From: CAVVGZ01 sp963841845
Lineage (GTDB): Bacteria; Chloroflexota; Anaerolineae; Anaerolineales; Anaerolineaceae
DNA length: 64,000 nucleotides
Assembly: GCA_963841845.1 (NCBI GenBank)
Contig: CAWJEG010000008.1
Span: 213,079 to 277,078, forward strand
Direction: 5' to 3'
Shown here piece by piece: positions 55,481 to 64,000 of the stretch; the first letter of the stretch is position 1; every line of letters starts with the position of its first letter. The translations under genes were made by a program, and so were the position numbers. The notes below the pieces were generated by a model that had not been told where the DNA came from, made no database searches, and saw only the letters and a list, made by a program, of their open reading frames with translations.

Positions 55481-55508
55481 ATTATAATACAACCAGTAAT
55501 AACTGGTT
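55481..55508 (-). promoter_or_regulatory. Promoter with possible operator upstream of the HAD gene
   Basis: TATAAT (55486-55481 on the minus strand) is followed by six bases and then the start codon. Just upstream, AACCAGT-N4-ACTGGTT (55491-55508) forms a 7-base-arm inverted repeat between two divergent genes, so it could bind a regulator of both. Confidence 0.4.
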
Positions 55509-55554
55509 TTTATCGGTTACAATAGTACGAATCCAAACCGCAAAGCATCCCTTC

Positions 55555-56574
55555 ATGAGACGAATAATCCGGATAATTATATTCTTCATCATTCTTGCTG
55601 CAGTGCTGACTGCCTGCGGAGGTACACCGATTGCAGAGACTCCTACAGACCTTCCTGCAACCGCTTTGCCGACAGAAACAACGCTGCCTCCCACAGAAAC
55701 ACCTGCACCGGGGACGGTTTTCATGGTTACCACACCTGAATTAAACCAGCAGCAGATACTGGCTGTTGAACCCGTTCTTTCTGAATTGGCCGGTTCCTCC
55801 GGACTAACATTTGAGGTGGTACAGTCCCCCAATCCTGGTGAGATTCCATCCAATGCCAGGGTGATTTTCTATTTTTCACCACCTGCCAACCTTGCTGAGC
55901 TGAAATCCAGTGCTCCTGGAACTCAATTTATTGTCCTCAGTGAACAAGAGCTGGCCACTGATGAAAACCTTTCCATTATCCGGATGTACCCGGAACAACA
56001 AGCCTTCCTGGCCGGTTTTATTTCCGTTCTGATTGGTCCAGATCTTCGGGCAGCGGGACTTTTGCCGGCAGATGGTGCGGCTGGTCCGCAAAAGCTGGAT
56101 GCCTTTGTGAATGGAGGGCGTTATTTTTGTGGAATTTGCAATCCAGTATATTTACCCTCGGTGCGTTTTCCGTTGTATTTTACCCTGCCAACCGGAAGTG
56201 ATCCGGCTGCCTGGCAGGAAGGCGTTAATCAACTTTCTCAGAATTTTGTTTACATCTATTATGTCGCGCCGGAAGCAGCCAGCCCTGAATTATTGAACCA
56301 CATTCTCGAATTAAATGGCGTATTGTTGGGAGGAAGCGCTCCCTATGATGAAATCCGTTCTCGATGGGCAGCAACCATTACATTTGATATTGAAGAAGCC
56401 CTGCGCCAGATATGGCCACAGGTTACTACAGGCGAGGGTGGTCAGCTGGTAAATGCAAAACTGATCCTGACGGATATTAACCCGACTTATCTGACAGAAG
56501 GTTTCATGGGGATGGTCAACGAGGTCAACCAGGATTTACAAAATGGTCTGATTTTCCCCTTGTCCATACCCTGA
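55555..56574 (+). CDS. BMP-family (basic membrane protein) lipoprotein
   Basis: A 339-residue lipoprotein (lipobox LTAC near residue 20) followed by a Thr/Pro linker and a periplasmic binding-type domain. Segments such as IIRMYPEQQAFLAGFISVLIG and LLGGSAPYDEIRSRWAATITFDIEEALRQIWPQV (in parts) match the Bmp/PnrA-like fold of nucleoside or small-molecule binding proteins. No transporter genes are adjacent. The start is ATG at 55555. Divergent from the HAD gene. Confidence 0.75.
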   Translation: MRRIIRIIIFFIILAAVLTACGGTPIAETPTDLPATALPTETTLPPTETPAPGTVFMVTTPELNQQQILAVEPVLSELAGSSGLTFEVVQSPNPGEIPSNARVIFYFSPPANLAELKSSAPGTQFIVLSEQELATDENLSIIRMYPEQQAFLAGFISVLIGPDLRAAGLLPADGAAGPQKLDAFVNGGRYFCGICNPVYLPSVRFPLYFTLPTGSDPAAWQEGVNQLSQNFVYIYYVAPEAASPELLNHILELNGVLLGGSAPYDEIRSRWAATITFDIEEALRQIWPQVTTGEGGQLVNAKLILTDINPTYLTEGFMGMVNEVNQDLQNGLIFPLSIP

Positions 56575-56598
56575 TTTTCATCTGATAATTATTTATCC

Positions 56599-57255
56599 CT
56601 AAGGGTGGTTGCCATCGGCTGGTTTTTGAGATGGATTTGATCCCAAAAATTCTTCAACGGTTGCTTGACCCGGCTGGCTGATGCCTTCCATGCGGATTGT
56701 TTTCCAAATAGAAGCAAAGAGAATTTTTATATCGAGGGTTAAAGAACGATGTTCCACATACCAGACGTCGTGTTGGAAACGCTCCTCCCAATTCAGGGCA
56801 TTACGGCCATTAATTTGCGCCCAACCGGTTATACCGGGAGGCGTATCATGCCGGCGAGCCTGTTCGGAAGAATACCGGGCAAGGTAGGCTGTCAGGAGGG
56901 GGCGCGGTCCAACCAGGCTCATATCACCCTTGAAAACATTGAAAAATTCTGGCAGCTCGTCCAGGCTGGTTTTGCGTAAAAAATTGCCTAAAGGAGATAT
57001 CCTGGCCCCATCCGGAAGGGGTTTCCCATCGCTGTCATAGCTTATTCTCATTGTCCGAAATTTGTATATGGTAAATATTTGTCCTTTGTAACCGGGTCGT
57101 TCCTGGCGGAAAAAAATGGGTTTACCTTCAATAATGAGAATACTGATTGAAACAGCCAGCAGTACCGGGCTGAGAATAACAAGTCCGGGTATGGTGAGGG
57201 ATAGATCGAACACCCTTTTCCAGAGAGGAAATCCAGGTGGCAGCCATGCAGTCAT
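56599..57255 (-). CDS. Bacterial sugar transferase (initiating glycosyl-phosphate transferase)
   Basis: A 218-residue enzyme with the catalytic domain of the WcaJ/PglC group: one N-terminal hydrophobic hairpin (FDLSLTIPGLVILSPVLLAVSI), KFRTM and TSLDELPEFFNVFKGDMSLVGPRPLL, and WAQINGRN. It transfers a sugar 1-phosphate to undecaprenyl phosphate, starting envelope glycan synthesis. It lacks the long N-terminal CoA-like domain of WcaJ. The linked pathway genes are not in the window. Confidence 0.92.
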   Translation of the reverse strand: MTAWLPPGFPLWKRVFDLSLTIPGLVILSPVLLAVSISILIIEGKPIFFRQERPGYKGQIFTIYKFRTMRISYDSDGKPLPDGARISPLGNFLRKTSLDELPEFFNVFKGDMSLVGPRPLLTAYLARYSSEQARRHDTPPGITGWAQINGRNALNWEERFQHDVWYVEHRSLTLDIKILFASIWKTIRMEGISQPGQATVEEFLGSNPSQKPADGNHP

Positions 57256-57437
57256 AAGGGCATTTTACCAAAAATTTGATCATTGATATAATATCCAAAC
57301 ACTACTGCTGATTCTGTAAGCCAGAAAGGGCTCCTGGAAGCAAAAAGTCACATTGCTGCTTCTCCTGGAGAAAATATTCTTCTTTTGGCATGATGGAAAA
57401 ATTGTCCGCAAAAATTATAAACGACAGGAAAATGATC

Positions 57438-58427
57438 ATGAGCGAAAAAAAAGGCCGGGTATTTTCCGGCGCACGTCCAACCGGGCGACAACACATAGGA
57501 AATTATCTGGGTGCAATCAAGAATTATGTCGCCTTACAGGATGAATACGAATGCGTCTACTGCATCGTTGATGTCCATGCTCTGACAACGATGGATACAA
57601 CCGAAGATTTAAAGCAAAATACCTTTGACATGGCTTTAGATTTTCTGGCAGCTGGAATCCGTCCTGAGGAATCAATTATATTTATCCAATCCCATGTTCC
57701 ACAGGTGATGGAACTGCACACTTACCTGTCGATGGTGACCCCGCTGGGGAAATTGACGGATTTGCCAACATTTAAAGATAAAATCCGCCAACAGCCCCAA
57801 AATGTTAATTACGGGCTGGTTGGCTACCCGGTGCTGATGACTGCAGACATCGTGCTGTATAAAGCAGGCATCGTGCCGGTAGGAGTGGACCAGGCGCCCC
57901 ATCTTGAATTTGCGCGTGAAACGGTGCGCTCCTTTAATTACCGTTACAAGACCAATGTGCTGATTGAGCCGCAGATGAAGATCACCGAAGTGCCCAAAGT
58001 GATCGGGATTGACGGTGTCCAGAAGATGTCGAAGAGTCTTGACAACCATATTGAATTAGCGTCAAGCGCTGAAGATACTACCAAACGGGTCATGATGATG
58101 GTCACCGATCCGGCACGGATCCGGCGAACCGATCCCGGAAATCCGGATGTATGTAATGTATATTCATTTCATAAGATTTTTTCCAGCCCGGACGAGGTGG
58201 ATATGGTTAATGTTGAATGCCGCCGGGCTGGTATTGGCTGTGTGGACTGTAAACGTCTGCTTGCCAAAAACCTCAACCATGCGCTTGAACCGTTGCGGGA
58301 GCGGCGGGCAGAACTGGAAAAAACCCCGGATACAATCTATGATGTCCTGAATGAAGGCGGACGCCGCGCACGAGTCATCGCTGATGAGACAATGGGTGAA
58401 GTCCGCCAGGCAATTGGTTTGCCATAA
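57438..58427 (+). CDS. trpS: Tryptophanyl-tRNA synthetase
   Basis: A 329-residue class I synthetase. The HIGN motif is in GARPTGRQHIGNYLG and KMSKS in GVQKMSKSLDNHI; DQAPHLEFARE is typical of TrpRS. The start is the ATG at 57438, with AGGA eight bases upstream; another ATG six bases earlier is possible. It charges the tRNA-Trp encoded at 2108-2180. The C-terminus ends MGEVRQAIGLP. Confidence 0.96.
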   Translation: MSEKKGRVFSGARPTGRQHIGNYLGAIKNYVALQDEYECVYCIVDVHALTTMDTTEDLKQNTFDMALDFLAAGIRPEESIIFIQSHVPQVMELHTYLSMVTPLGKLTDLPTFKDKIRQQPQNVNYGLVGYPVLMTADIVLYKAGIVPVGVDQAPHLEFARETVRSFNYRYKTNVLIEPQMKITEVPKVIGIDGVQKMSKSLDNHIELASSAEDTTKRVMMMVTDPARIRRTDPGNPDVCNVYSFHKIFSSPDEVDMVNVECRRAGIGCVDCKRLLAKNLNHALEPLRERRAELEKTPDTIYDVLNEGGRRARVIADETMGEVRQAIGLP

Positions 58428-58506
58428 ATTTATCTAAGCCTGATTAAATCCAGGGGAACTTCCTTGAGACAAGCAATCATGCTTACCTGGATAAAGGAAT
58501 CAATTT

Positions 58507-58944
58507 ATGAGGGCAGTTATCCAGCGAGTACAAAAAGGGGAAGTAATTGTAGCAGGAAATACCATCTCGGCTATCGAGCGCGGTTTTGTAATACTGCTTG
58601 GAATCGGACCGCAGGATGATGAAAACACAGTGCGAATGATGGCCCGCAAAATAGCCCTACTGCGAATCTTCAGTGATGACCAGGGCAAGATGAATCTGTC
58701 CCTGATGGATATCCATGGTGCGGCTATTGTTGTATCCCAGTTTACCTTGTATGCAAATACCCAGAAGGGAAACCGTCCATCCTTTATTGAAGCGGCTCTG
58801 CCTGAATTGGCAAGTCCGCTGGTCGATTTATTCGTCCAATGTATGCGGGAACATGGTATACCCACTCAAACTGGAGAGTTTGGTGCCCATATGCTGGTAA
58901 AAATTGAAAACGATGGACCTGTTACAATCCTATTAGAAATGTAA
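58507..58944 (+). CDS. dtd: D-aminoacyl-tRNA deacylase
   Basis: A 145-residue DTD, the enzyme that removes D-amino acids from tRNA. MRAVIQRVQKGEV, VSQFTLYANTQKGNRPSF and the C-terminal GAHMLVKIENDGPVTI are diagnostic (the last carries the Gly-cis-Pro-type loop region, here NDGPVT). It follows trpS by 79 bases on the same strand. Confidence 0.95.
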   Translation: MRAVIQRVQKGEVIVAGNTISAIERGFVILLGIGPQDDENTVRMMARKIALLRIFSDDQGKMNLSLMDIHGAAIVVSQFTLYANTQKGNRPSFIEAALPELASPLVDLFVQCMREHGIPTQTGEFGAHMLVKIENDGPVTILLEM

Positions 58945-59261
58945 TTATCCAGATTCTGCGTTACAAGTTAAGCATCCCTTTTCTTCATGGATCTAAATTG
59001 CTCACTTGGAAAAAATGCCTGGTATTAATGATTTTCATTGAGAAAGGGAAAACTGCCAGAGGTCAGCAGTTGACTTCGAAAAACGATTTTGCGACTTAAG
59101 GAAAACCACTTGAGATGACTTATATTAAGGGCTAACTACAAAAAAAGGCAGTAAATGGCGATAGACAGCCAAATCAATAAATCATGGTCATTCGTATGAA
59201 TGCTTAAAAAAACAGGTATTCTTAACCAATCAGGTATAACTTCACCATTTTTCACCAGGAC
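58945..59261. other. Intergenic stretch between dtd and the RyR gene
   Basis: About 317 bases with convergent genes on either side. No clear terminator hairpin, RNA or open reading of interest was found. Confidence 0.4.
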
Positions 59262-61145
59262 TTAAATGCGATAGATCTGGTACCCTGCCAGTGCCAGGAA
59301 ATGGGGAATTTGCTTTACTGTATCACGGTCTTTGTCTTTTTCCGCTTCTGATAGACGGGGATCGACATATGGTACCATTGAAGGGTGGATTTTCTTCCTG
59401 TCATCTCTTACCAGGCCGTACACCCATCCCTGCTTTCTCTTTTGCTCGCACCAGCGATCATGCTCCATTCTGGCCATTAACTCGATTTCATCCGGAGTGA
59501 AGATAAAGTTTTCACCGCCATAATCACTCCATGGGACGATATCACAATGGATGGCTTTCAACTTCGCCCCAATGTCATCCGCTTGCGTTCGGTTCATTTC
59601 CTTATAATCCTCCGGCAGGCAATCCCAAGCTACCAAAATTGGGCTTGATCCTGGCAGATTACCTTTTTGCTCTTCCTTCCAGACATACTCCTCATGGATC
59701 GCCCGGGAGATCGATTCGTGGCTCGAGTTGTAGATCAGGTCCAGCCTGCAGGTTCGCTCCATCAAACCATACAGACACAACTGTTTAAAAGATCCTGCAT
59801 TTTTATTTGATTCCCGGATAAGGTTCGCCAAGCCCTTTTCTTCATTCATCCGAACGAGGATTTTGACAGGAAAAGATCCCACACGGTCCAGGAGCGTCAA
59901 TGCCGAACTCAATCCGATACTTTCATCTTCGACCATGACATAGACCATGGATACATTCAATTGTTTTTCCTTGTTATACAGGAATTCCGCTTTCAAGAAT
60001 TCGACAGAGTTCGTATCAAACTCCAGGCTCTTCCATTCACACAACCGGTCAACCAATGAGTATGCCTGGCATAATCTCTTGATATATACATCTGTTTGAG
60101 GATCAATAATCGAAATATGGATTTTTTGTGCAGTGCCATCGTAATATGACGACCACCTGCGGGCGGCGTTGAGGATCAACTGTTCTGAAAAATCCCCAAA
60201 TCCTACGATGAGTAAGTGTGGAACAGCACCACCCCTGGATGGTTCCTCTGTAAACGGAAATTCCCGGAAAAGCTGTTTTGCACCCTGATCATAGATGTTG
60301 AATATATCTAACCGGAAAGAACCGATTTCGCTGGCATTGAACTCCTGCGCCCTTAACAGGATCCACAGGTTTGGATCCTGTATATGAATGGTGGAAATTA
60401 ATATCCCTCTTGAGCGGTTGGCAGCCAGTTTCCTGGCTATCACCGCTATATCCGAATTGACCCCGTCTTCACCGCATACACCGATCATATATCGTGCTTT
60501 ATTTATTCCTGCTTTGTGTAACAAGTATTCATCGTGGGCATCACCGATTAATATAACAGCGCCAAATTCCCGGCAGGAAGCGATATTCGGATTATTTCCG
60601 TCCTTCTCAATGATCACAACCCTGTACCCGTTTTCCCGAAAATTCCTGGCAATGTTCAAACCCTTCTGACCCAGGCCGCAAATGATGACATGGTTTCGCC
60701 ATAAGCCCAAACTCAACAACCTGACTTGATCCCTGAAGATGGCAGCAAAACCAAGCAGGATTGCAGACATGGCAATTACCGGTGAAAGCCACCTGGCAAT
60801 TTCAAGTTCCCAGGGGATTGGCTCAATGAGGTTGCCCGGTTCAAAGGTAAACAGCCAAACAGCGTTGTAAAGGGCTGTTGCGAGAGATTTGTGTTCAAGA
60901 GATTGGACGAAATACCTGTGAAATCCAATCGTTCCCAATGTTAACGAGACGACACCCAGAAAGAACAAAATAGGTAGCCTGGCATCTGATAAACTCCGAG
61001 ATAGTCGATATAAGTTGCTCTTCGAGGTGTTGGTTTTGGGACAAGGATCATCATTGGTTGGTTTTATCGGATTTGTCACTCCAGGTCTCCTGGTTTTTTT
61101 GTAATGGTTCTTATAAAACGGAAAAACCACCAAAGAAATGGTCAT
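59262..61145 (-). CDS. Membrane TrkA-N/RCK-like protein with C-terminal RyR domain
   Basis: A 627-residue protein with two hydrophobic helices (about 57-79 and 119-137), a Rossmann TrkA-N domain (IICGLGQKGLNIARNF, GxGxxG at 157-162), a second RCK-like domain (HLLIVGFGDFSEQLILNAAR, from about 310) and a C-terminal RyR domain (about 556-627: MEHDRWCEQKRKQGW, RDDRKKIHPSMVPY, DRDTVKQIPHFLA). RyR domains in bacteria are linked to nucleotide-centric conflict systems in comparative genomics. No TVGYGD-type selectivity filter is visible between the helices. It starts 10 bases after the TIR gene stops. Confidence 0.82.
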   Translation of the reverse strand: MTISLVVFPFYKNHYKKTRRPGVTNPIKPTNDDPCPKTNTSKSNLYRLSRSLSDARLPILFFLGVVSLTLGTIGFHRYFVQSLEHKSLATALYNAVWLFTFEPGNLIEPIPWELEIARWLSPVIAMSAILLGFAAIFRDQVRLLSLGLWRNHVIICGLGQKGLNIARNFRENGYRVVIIEKDGNNPNIASCREFGAVILIGDAHDEYLLHKAGINKARYMIGVCGEDGVNSDIAVIARKLAANRSRGILISTIHIQDPNLWILLRAQEFNASEIGSFRLDIFNIYDQGAKQLFREFPFTEEPSRGGAVPHLLIVGFGDFSEQLILNAARRWSSYYDGTAQKIHISIIDPQTDVYIKRLCQAYSLVDRLCEWKSLEFDTNSVEFLKAEFLYNKEKQLNVSMVYVMVEDESIGLSSALTLLDRVGSFPVKILVRMNEEKGLANLIRESNKNAGSFKQLCLYGLMERTCRLDLIYNSSHESISRAIHEEYVWKEEQKGNLPGSSPILVAWDCLPEDYKEMNRTQADDIGAKLKAIHCDIVPWSDYGGENFIFTPDEIELMARMEHDRWCEQKRKQGWVYGLVRDDRKKIHPSMVPYVDPRLSEAEKDKDRDTVKQIPHFLALAGYQIYRI

Positions 61146-61155
61146 CCAGTTATGG

Positions 61156-63468
61156 TCATGGGTTGAAATCCACCCTGCTTAAGTCCCAAAGCTTATAGTT
61201 GTCAAATTCGCACACAATTGTTTTCTCCGCCGAAAATGTATGATGGGTATATACGGCACTTCCGTCAGGATCGAGGGTGGTATATACCAGCTGCCCATTG
61301 ACGAAGGCCGCAATTTTGCCCGCCAGATAGATAAATGTTGCAGTGTTGGGATTGAGATTCTCGTAGCGACTCTCAGCCATAAGCGGGTATGATTCAGGAT
61401 AGATATAATGTTCCAAGATCACCTGGCCATTTGAACCGAAACCAGCACCGAGTGATCGTTTGGATCCTTCATTGTCATGGTCATTTTCAACTCCAAAATA
61501 GCAGCGGTCATCTGCGCCAGACTCCAAAATGCGGAATTCGAATTCAACTGCGAACCTATCTGAAGGATAGTTGTGTATGGCTGCGCCTACATTCTCATTT
61601 TTACTGGTGATTATTAACTTCCCATCCTCTATGCTGGCTTTCTCCATAGGATCATTGATTAAATTCCAGGTATCGAAGCTGCTCTGGTATACTGGCGCCG
61701 TCTTCTGGATCGTTTCAAGTGCGATCTGGATATCAGAGCGCGCTGGTGACGCAAGTGAAAACTCGCTGGTGTTGTGCCCGGTAGAACGGGCAGTGGCGGT
61801 CAGGTATGGGCCGGAAAGCGCCTGACCTTTGTGAAAAATAAAATTGCCGTATTGGTCTGCGGTGACGGTGCCCTCATATATTTTTCCATCCTGTGTCTCA
61901 GTACTGAAAATCTCCACGACGCAGTCTTTACAAGACTGACCGCTTACTGTACCAGCGTCAAGGTCAAAAAACAGGATAGCGGGCGGCTCCGGATAAGCAT
62001 CCGGGGCAGGGTCGGTTATATTGTAGAAAATACCGGGACCGACGTTATCGTGAATGGCGTTTGCTGTTATGGTGGTGGCTGGCAGATCCGTGTCTAACTC
62101 AATCCCGCCGGTGGTTGAATCTCCTTCAGCAATACTTGCTTCCCCATTGAAGGCGATAACATTGCCGGGCCCAATCGTATTGCGAATAGGCTGATAAACC
62201 TGATTGTTCTCAAGCCAAATGCCGGCCTTCCAATTCCCGTTCGGTTCAATACCGCTCAGGTCAGTGCCGATGAGGTTTCCTGTTATCACATTACCGCCAC
62301 TTTGAGACAATATATTAATGCCTATGAAAGAATTACTGATTAAGTTTCCCTGGCCGACCGGCCCTGTGCCGATGTTCCGGTCGCCGCCCAATGTATTGAA
62401 TGAACCACCCTCAATATAGACTGCTATCCCAGGGAAATTAACCATCTGCAACCCCCTGATGTAATTATGATCAGAATTGATTATCAGGCCAAAGCCTCCC
62501 TGTAATTTACTTCCATCCAGGATCACTCCTGCGTCGCTGGCGTCAAGATTAACGCTGCCTTGTGAAATTCTGGGCAGTTCAGTGGTAATGAATATTGTGG
62601 TTGGGCTGTCAGGTGGAAATATCTCCGGATCAAACTTGATGGAATCGCCAGCCCTTGCATCCCACAATGCCTCAGCCAATGTTCCCGCCCCGTATTCCCC
62701 AGGGCTGGTGACAATATGGGTTTTCAATTGCGGGGTTGATGTCCTGGTTGGTAGTGCTCTGGCAGTTGATGTGGCGGTATTCTTCGTTATCAAAGCAGAC
62801 AAAGTAGTGGGCTGCGCATCTTCATCAGCGTTGCGATTGCCGAACCACAGAAAGACCCCCACGCTCAGAATGGTTGTTGCAAAAACTACCAGCCCGACCC
62901 ACAACCAGGGCGCCTTTTTGCCACCCTTCTTCTTCGGCGTACCCATATCTGGGTTGGGGGTCTCATCCAACCGAGCAGGGGGTAGCGGTGTGCGCCGCCT
63001 ATCGGTAGCACCGTGGCGGCGTTCAACCCGGTAGGTCTCATCCAACCGAGCAGGGGGTAGCGGTGTGCGGCCGATGCTGTCGGCAACGCTTTCAATCAGC
63101 CGGTTGATATGCGCTTTCCAGGACGGCTGGAAGGCATCCAGCCAGTGGCGGGAAGCAAGGTGCAGGCGCATTGCCCCTGTTGGGTCCAGGTTTTCGATAC
63201 GGAAGGGCAGGATGATTTTCTCCTCAGCAATGGCATAGTAAAGCTCATCCTTCACATGCTTGGACTGGTTGGAATTGCCTGAGAAAATCAGGATCACGGT
63301 TTTGCAGCCGCTGATTGCCTCGGTGATCGAATCCCCCCAATCGGCACCGGGCTTGACATCCCGCGGGGCTACCCAGCAGCGCAGGCCACTGTTTTCCAAG
63401 GCAGATACAATGGCATCGGCAACGGCTTTATCCTTAGAGGAATAGCTGACAAAAATATCATGACTCAT
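61156..63468 (-). CDS. TIR-domain transmembrane protein with extracellular beta-helix
   Basis: A 770-residue protein. An N-terminal TIR domain (about 1-130: HDIFVSYSSKDK, GLRCWVAPRDVKPGADW) carries a Glu in KDELYYA (residue 75) at the position of the NADase catalytic Glu. A repeat-containing linker follows, one membrane helix (about 188-209), a Thr/Pro linker, a right-handed beta-helix/NosD-like region (about 265-480) and a C-terminal LamG-like domain (about 600-770). The ATG at 63468 has GGGGAG six bases upstream. TIR domains can cleave NAD+; activity here is inferred. Confidence 0.85.
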   Translation of the reverse strand: MSHDIFVSYSSKDKAVADAIVSALENSGLRCWVAPRDVKPGADWGDSITEAISGCKTVILIFSGNSNQSKHVKDELYYAIAEEKIILPFRIENLDPTGAMRLHLASRHWLDAFQPSWKAHINRLIESVADSIGRTPLPPARLDETYRVERRHGATDRRRTPLPPARLDETPNPDMGTPKKKGGKKAPWLWVGLVVFATTILSVGVFLWFGNRNADEDAQPTTLSALITKNTATSTARALPTRTSTPQLKTHIVTSPGEYGAGTLAEALWDARAGDSIKFDPEIFPPDSPTTIFITTELPRISQGSVNLDASDAGVILDGSKLQGGFGLIINSDHNYIRGLQMVNFPGIAVYIEGGSFNTLGGDRNIGTGPVGQGNLISNSFIGINILSQSGGNVITGNLIGTDLSGIEPNGNWKAGIWLENNQVYQPIRNTIGPGNVIAFNGEASIAEGDSTTGGIELDTDLPATTITANAIHDNVGPGIFYNITDPAPDAYPEPPAILFFDLDAGTVSGQSCKDCVVEIFSTETQDGKIYEGTVTADQYGNFIFHKGQALSGPYLTATARSTGHNTSEFSLASPARSDIQIALETIQKTAPVYQSSFDTWNLINDPMEKASIEDGKLIITSKNENVGAAIHNYPSDRFAVEFEFRILESGADDRCYFGVENDHDNEGSKRSLGAGFGSNGQVILEHYIYPESYPLMAESRYENLNPNTATFIYLAGKIAAFVNGQLVYTTLDPDGSAVYTHHTFSAEKTIVCEFDNYKLWDLSRVDFNP
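62959..63069 (-). repeat. Direct repeat in the TIR linker
   Basis: An exact 36-base sequence occurs at 62959-62994 and 63034-63069, 75 bases apart, so it stays in frame. Each copy encodes an RTPLPPARLDET segment just before the membrane helix. Confidence 0.9.
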
Positions 63469-64000
63469 GCCCATCTCCCCTGGTCCATAGCGGTGATCCA
63501 GTTGCAGAAGCACTTTCTGGTTGTTGATTGAGTTGGTTCCAGCCTATTAATCCTGCCAGTTAATAATTCAGGATATCAATCAACTTATCCCAATTACCTG
63601 CACGTGCAATATAGGGTTTCATTATCCCATTTACCGAGAAAAATATTTGATGTTCCCATAAAAATTATATATCATTTATTCACTTAATATCCTTTGGTGT
63701 GCTTATACTATACCTTTCAAAAGTGGAGCTCAATTTAAGTACACTGAACAGCATGTATTGGTCTGCAGAGATTTACGTATTTTGTTCACTATAAACAGAA
63801 AAAAACGGTTATTACGAATTCCCTCGTTCCAGATTGAATTTTGAAAATGGTGTCTAAATAGAGCATAGGATTGGTTAAAACGGAGCAAAATTAAATACAT
63901 AAAACCCGGTACTGATGAGTCGCCAATCCTGCGGGTATAACCCCGGTGATATGCGGACGAAACAATGGACAGGTTGGACTACAGGAGTCTGTTTTTGCGC
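63469..64000. other. AT-rich region upstream of the TIR operon, with an unassigned GC-rich element at its end
   Basis: About 530 bases without a protein gene. Positions 63664-63669 hold a TATAAT-like box on the minus strand but no clear -35. From about 63908 to the window edge the sequence becomes GC-richer and structured: CCCGGTACTGATGAGTC, an inner CGGG/CCCG hairpin, then GGACGAAAC. The CTGATGA...GAAA spacing resembles a hammerhead ribozyme core, but the outer stems cannot be checked because the window ends. Confidence 0.3.

Noticed and set aside
63508..64000. Possible further gene at the end of the window
   Set aside because: No frame of useful length or composition; the region is AT-rich with one structured segment only.

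Overview
The window looks like a chromosomal segment of a Chloroflexota bacterium, most likely class Anaerolineae (an inference from protein character; no 16S gene is present). Pointers are the lipoprotein-rich gene content, many proteins I recognise only as Chloroflexota-type conserved hypotheticals, a GlmL-like ASKHA protein in a membrane-protein cluster, a sortase plus LPXTG substrate, and moderate GC. No phage, insertion sequence or CRISPR array was found.

Layout. 1-4.1 kb (minus strand): translation cluster, from a shared promoter at about 4.1 kb: tRNA-Thr(TGT), tRNA-Tyr, tRNA-Thr(GGT), tuf, rpmG, tRNA-Trp, secE, nusG, rplK, rplA (cut by the window edge). 4.3-5.1 kb: three tiny related two-helix membrane proteins. 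5.6-13.9 kb: housekeeping and repair genes (metallo-beta-lactamase-fold protein, mutY, pcm, RNase J, baeRF-type protein, HtrA protease, CbpA). 14.4-18.1 kb: three tandem HlyD-type lipoproteins. 18.3-21.9 kb: deoxynucleotide hydrolase, class V aminotransferase, a 59-residue membrane protein, sortase, HD phosphohydrolase. 22.2-30.2 kb: rpsB-tsf, pyrH, a beta-propeller lipoprotein, and a T-box-controlled pheST. 30.3-37.1 kb: aldo/keto reductase, a multiheme cytochrome/Fe-S/NrfD respiratory module, and a lysine 2,3-aminomutase-type enzyme. 37.3-43.9 kb: CIRCE-hrcA-grpE-dnaK-dnaJ-prmA and a PIG-L deacetylase. 44.0-51.4 kb: a seven-gene conserved-hypothetical cluster ending in a GlmL-like ASKHA protein. 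51.4-59 kb: LPXTG repeat protein, phosphohexomutase, a DUF389-like/SH3 protein, a HAD protein, a Bmp-like lipoprotein, sugar transferase, trpS, dtd. 59.3-63.5 kb: a TIR transmembrane beta-helix protein paired with a TrkA-N/RyR membrane protein. This is the best candidate for an undescribed signalling or conflict system.

A window-wide feature is that eleven genes, including the essential rpsB and pheT, are broken by single-base indels. Eleven of the twelve are +1 events in runs of two or three identical bases. This looks like consensus error rather than biology, and I have joined these genes across the break. Coordinates of joined genes run from the true start to the true stop.
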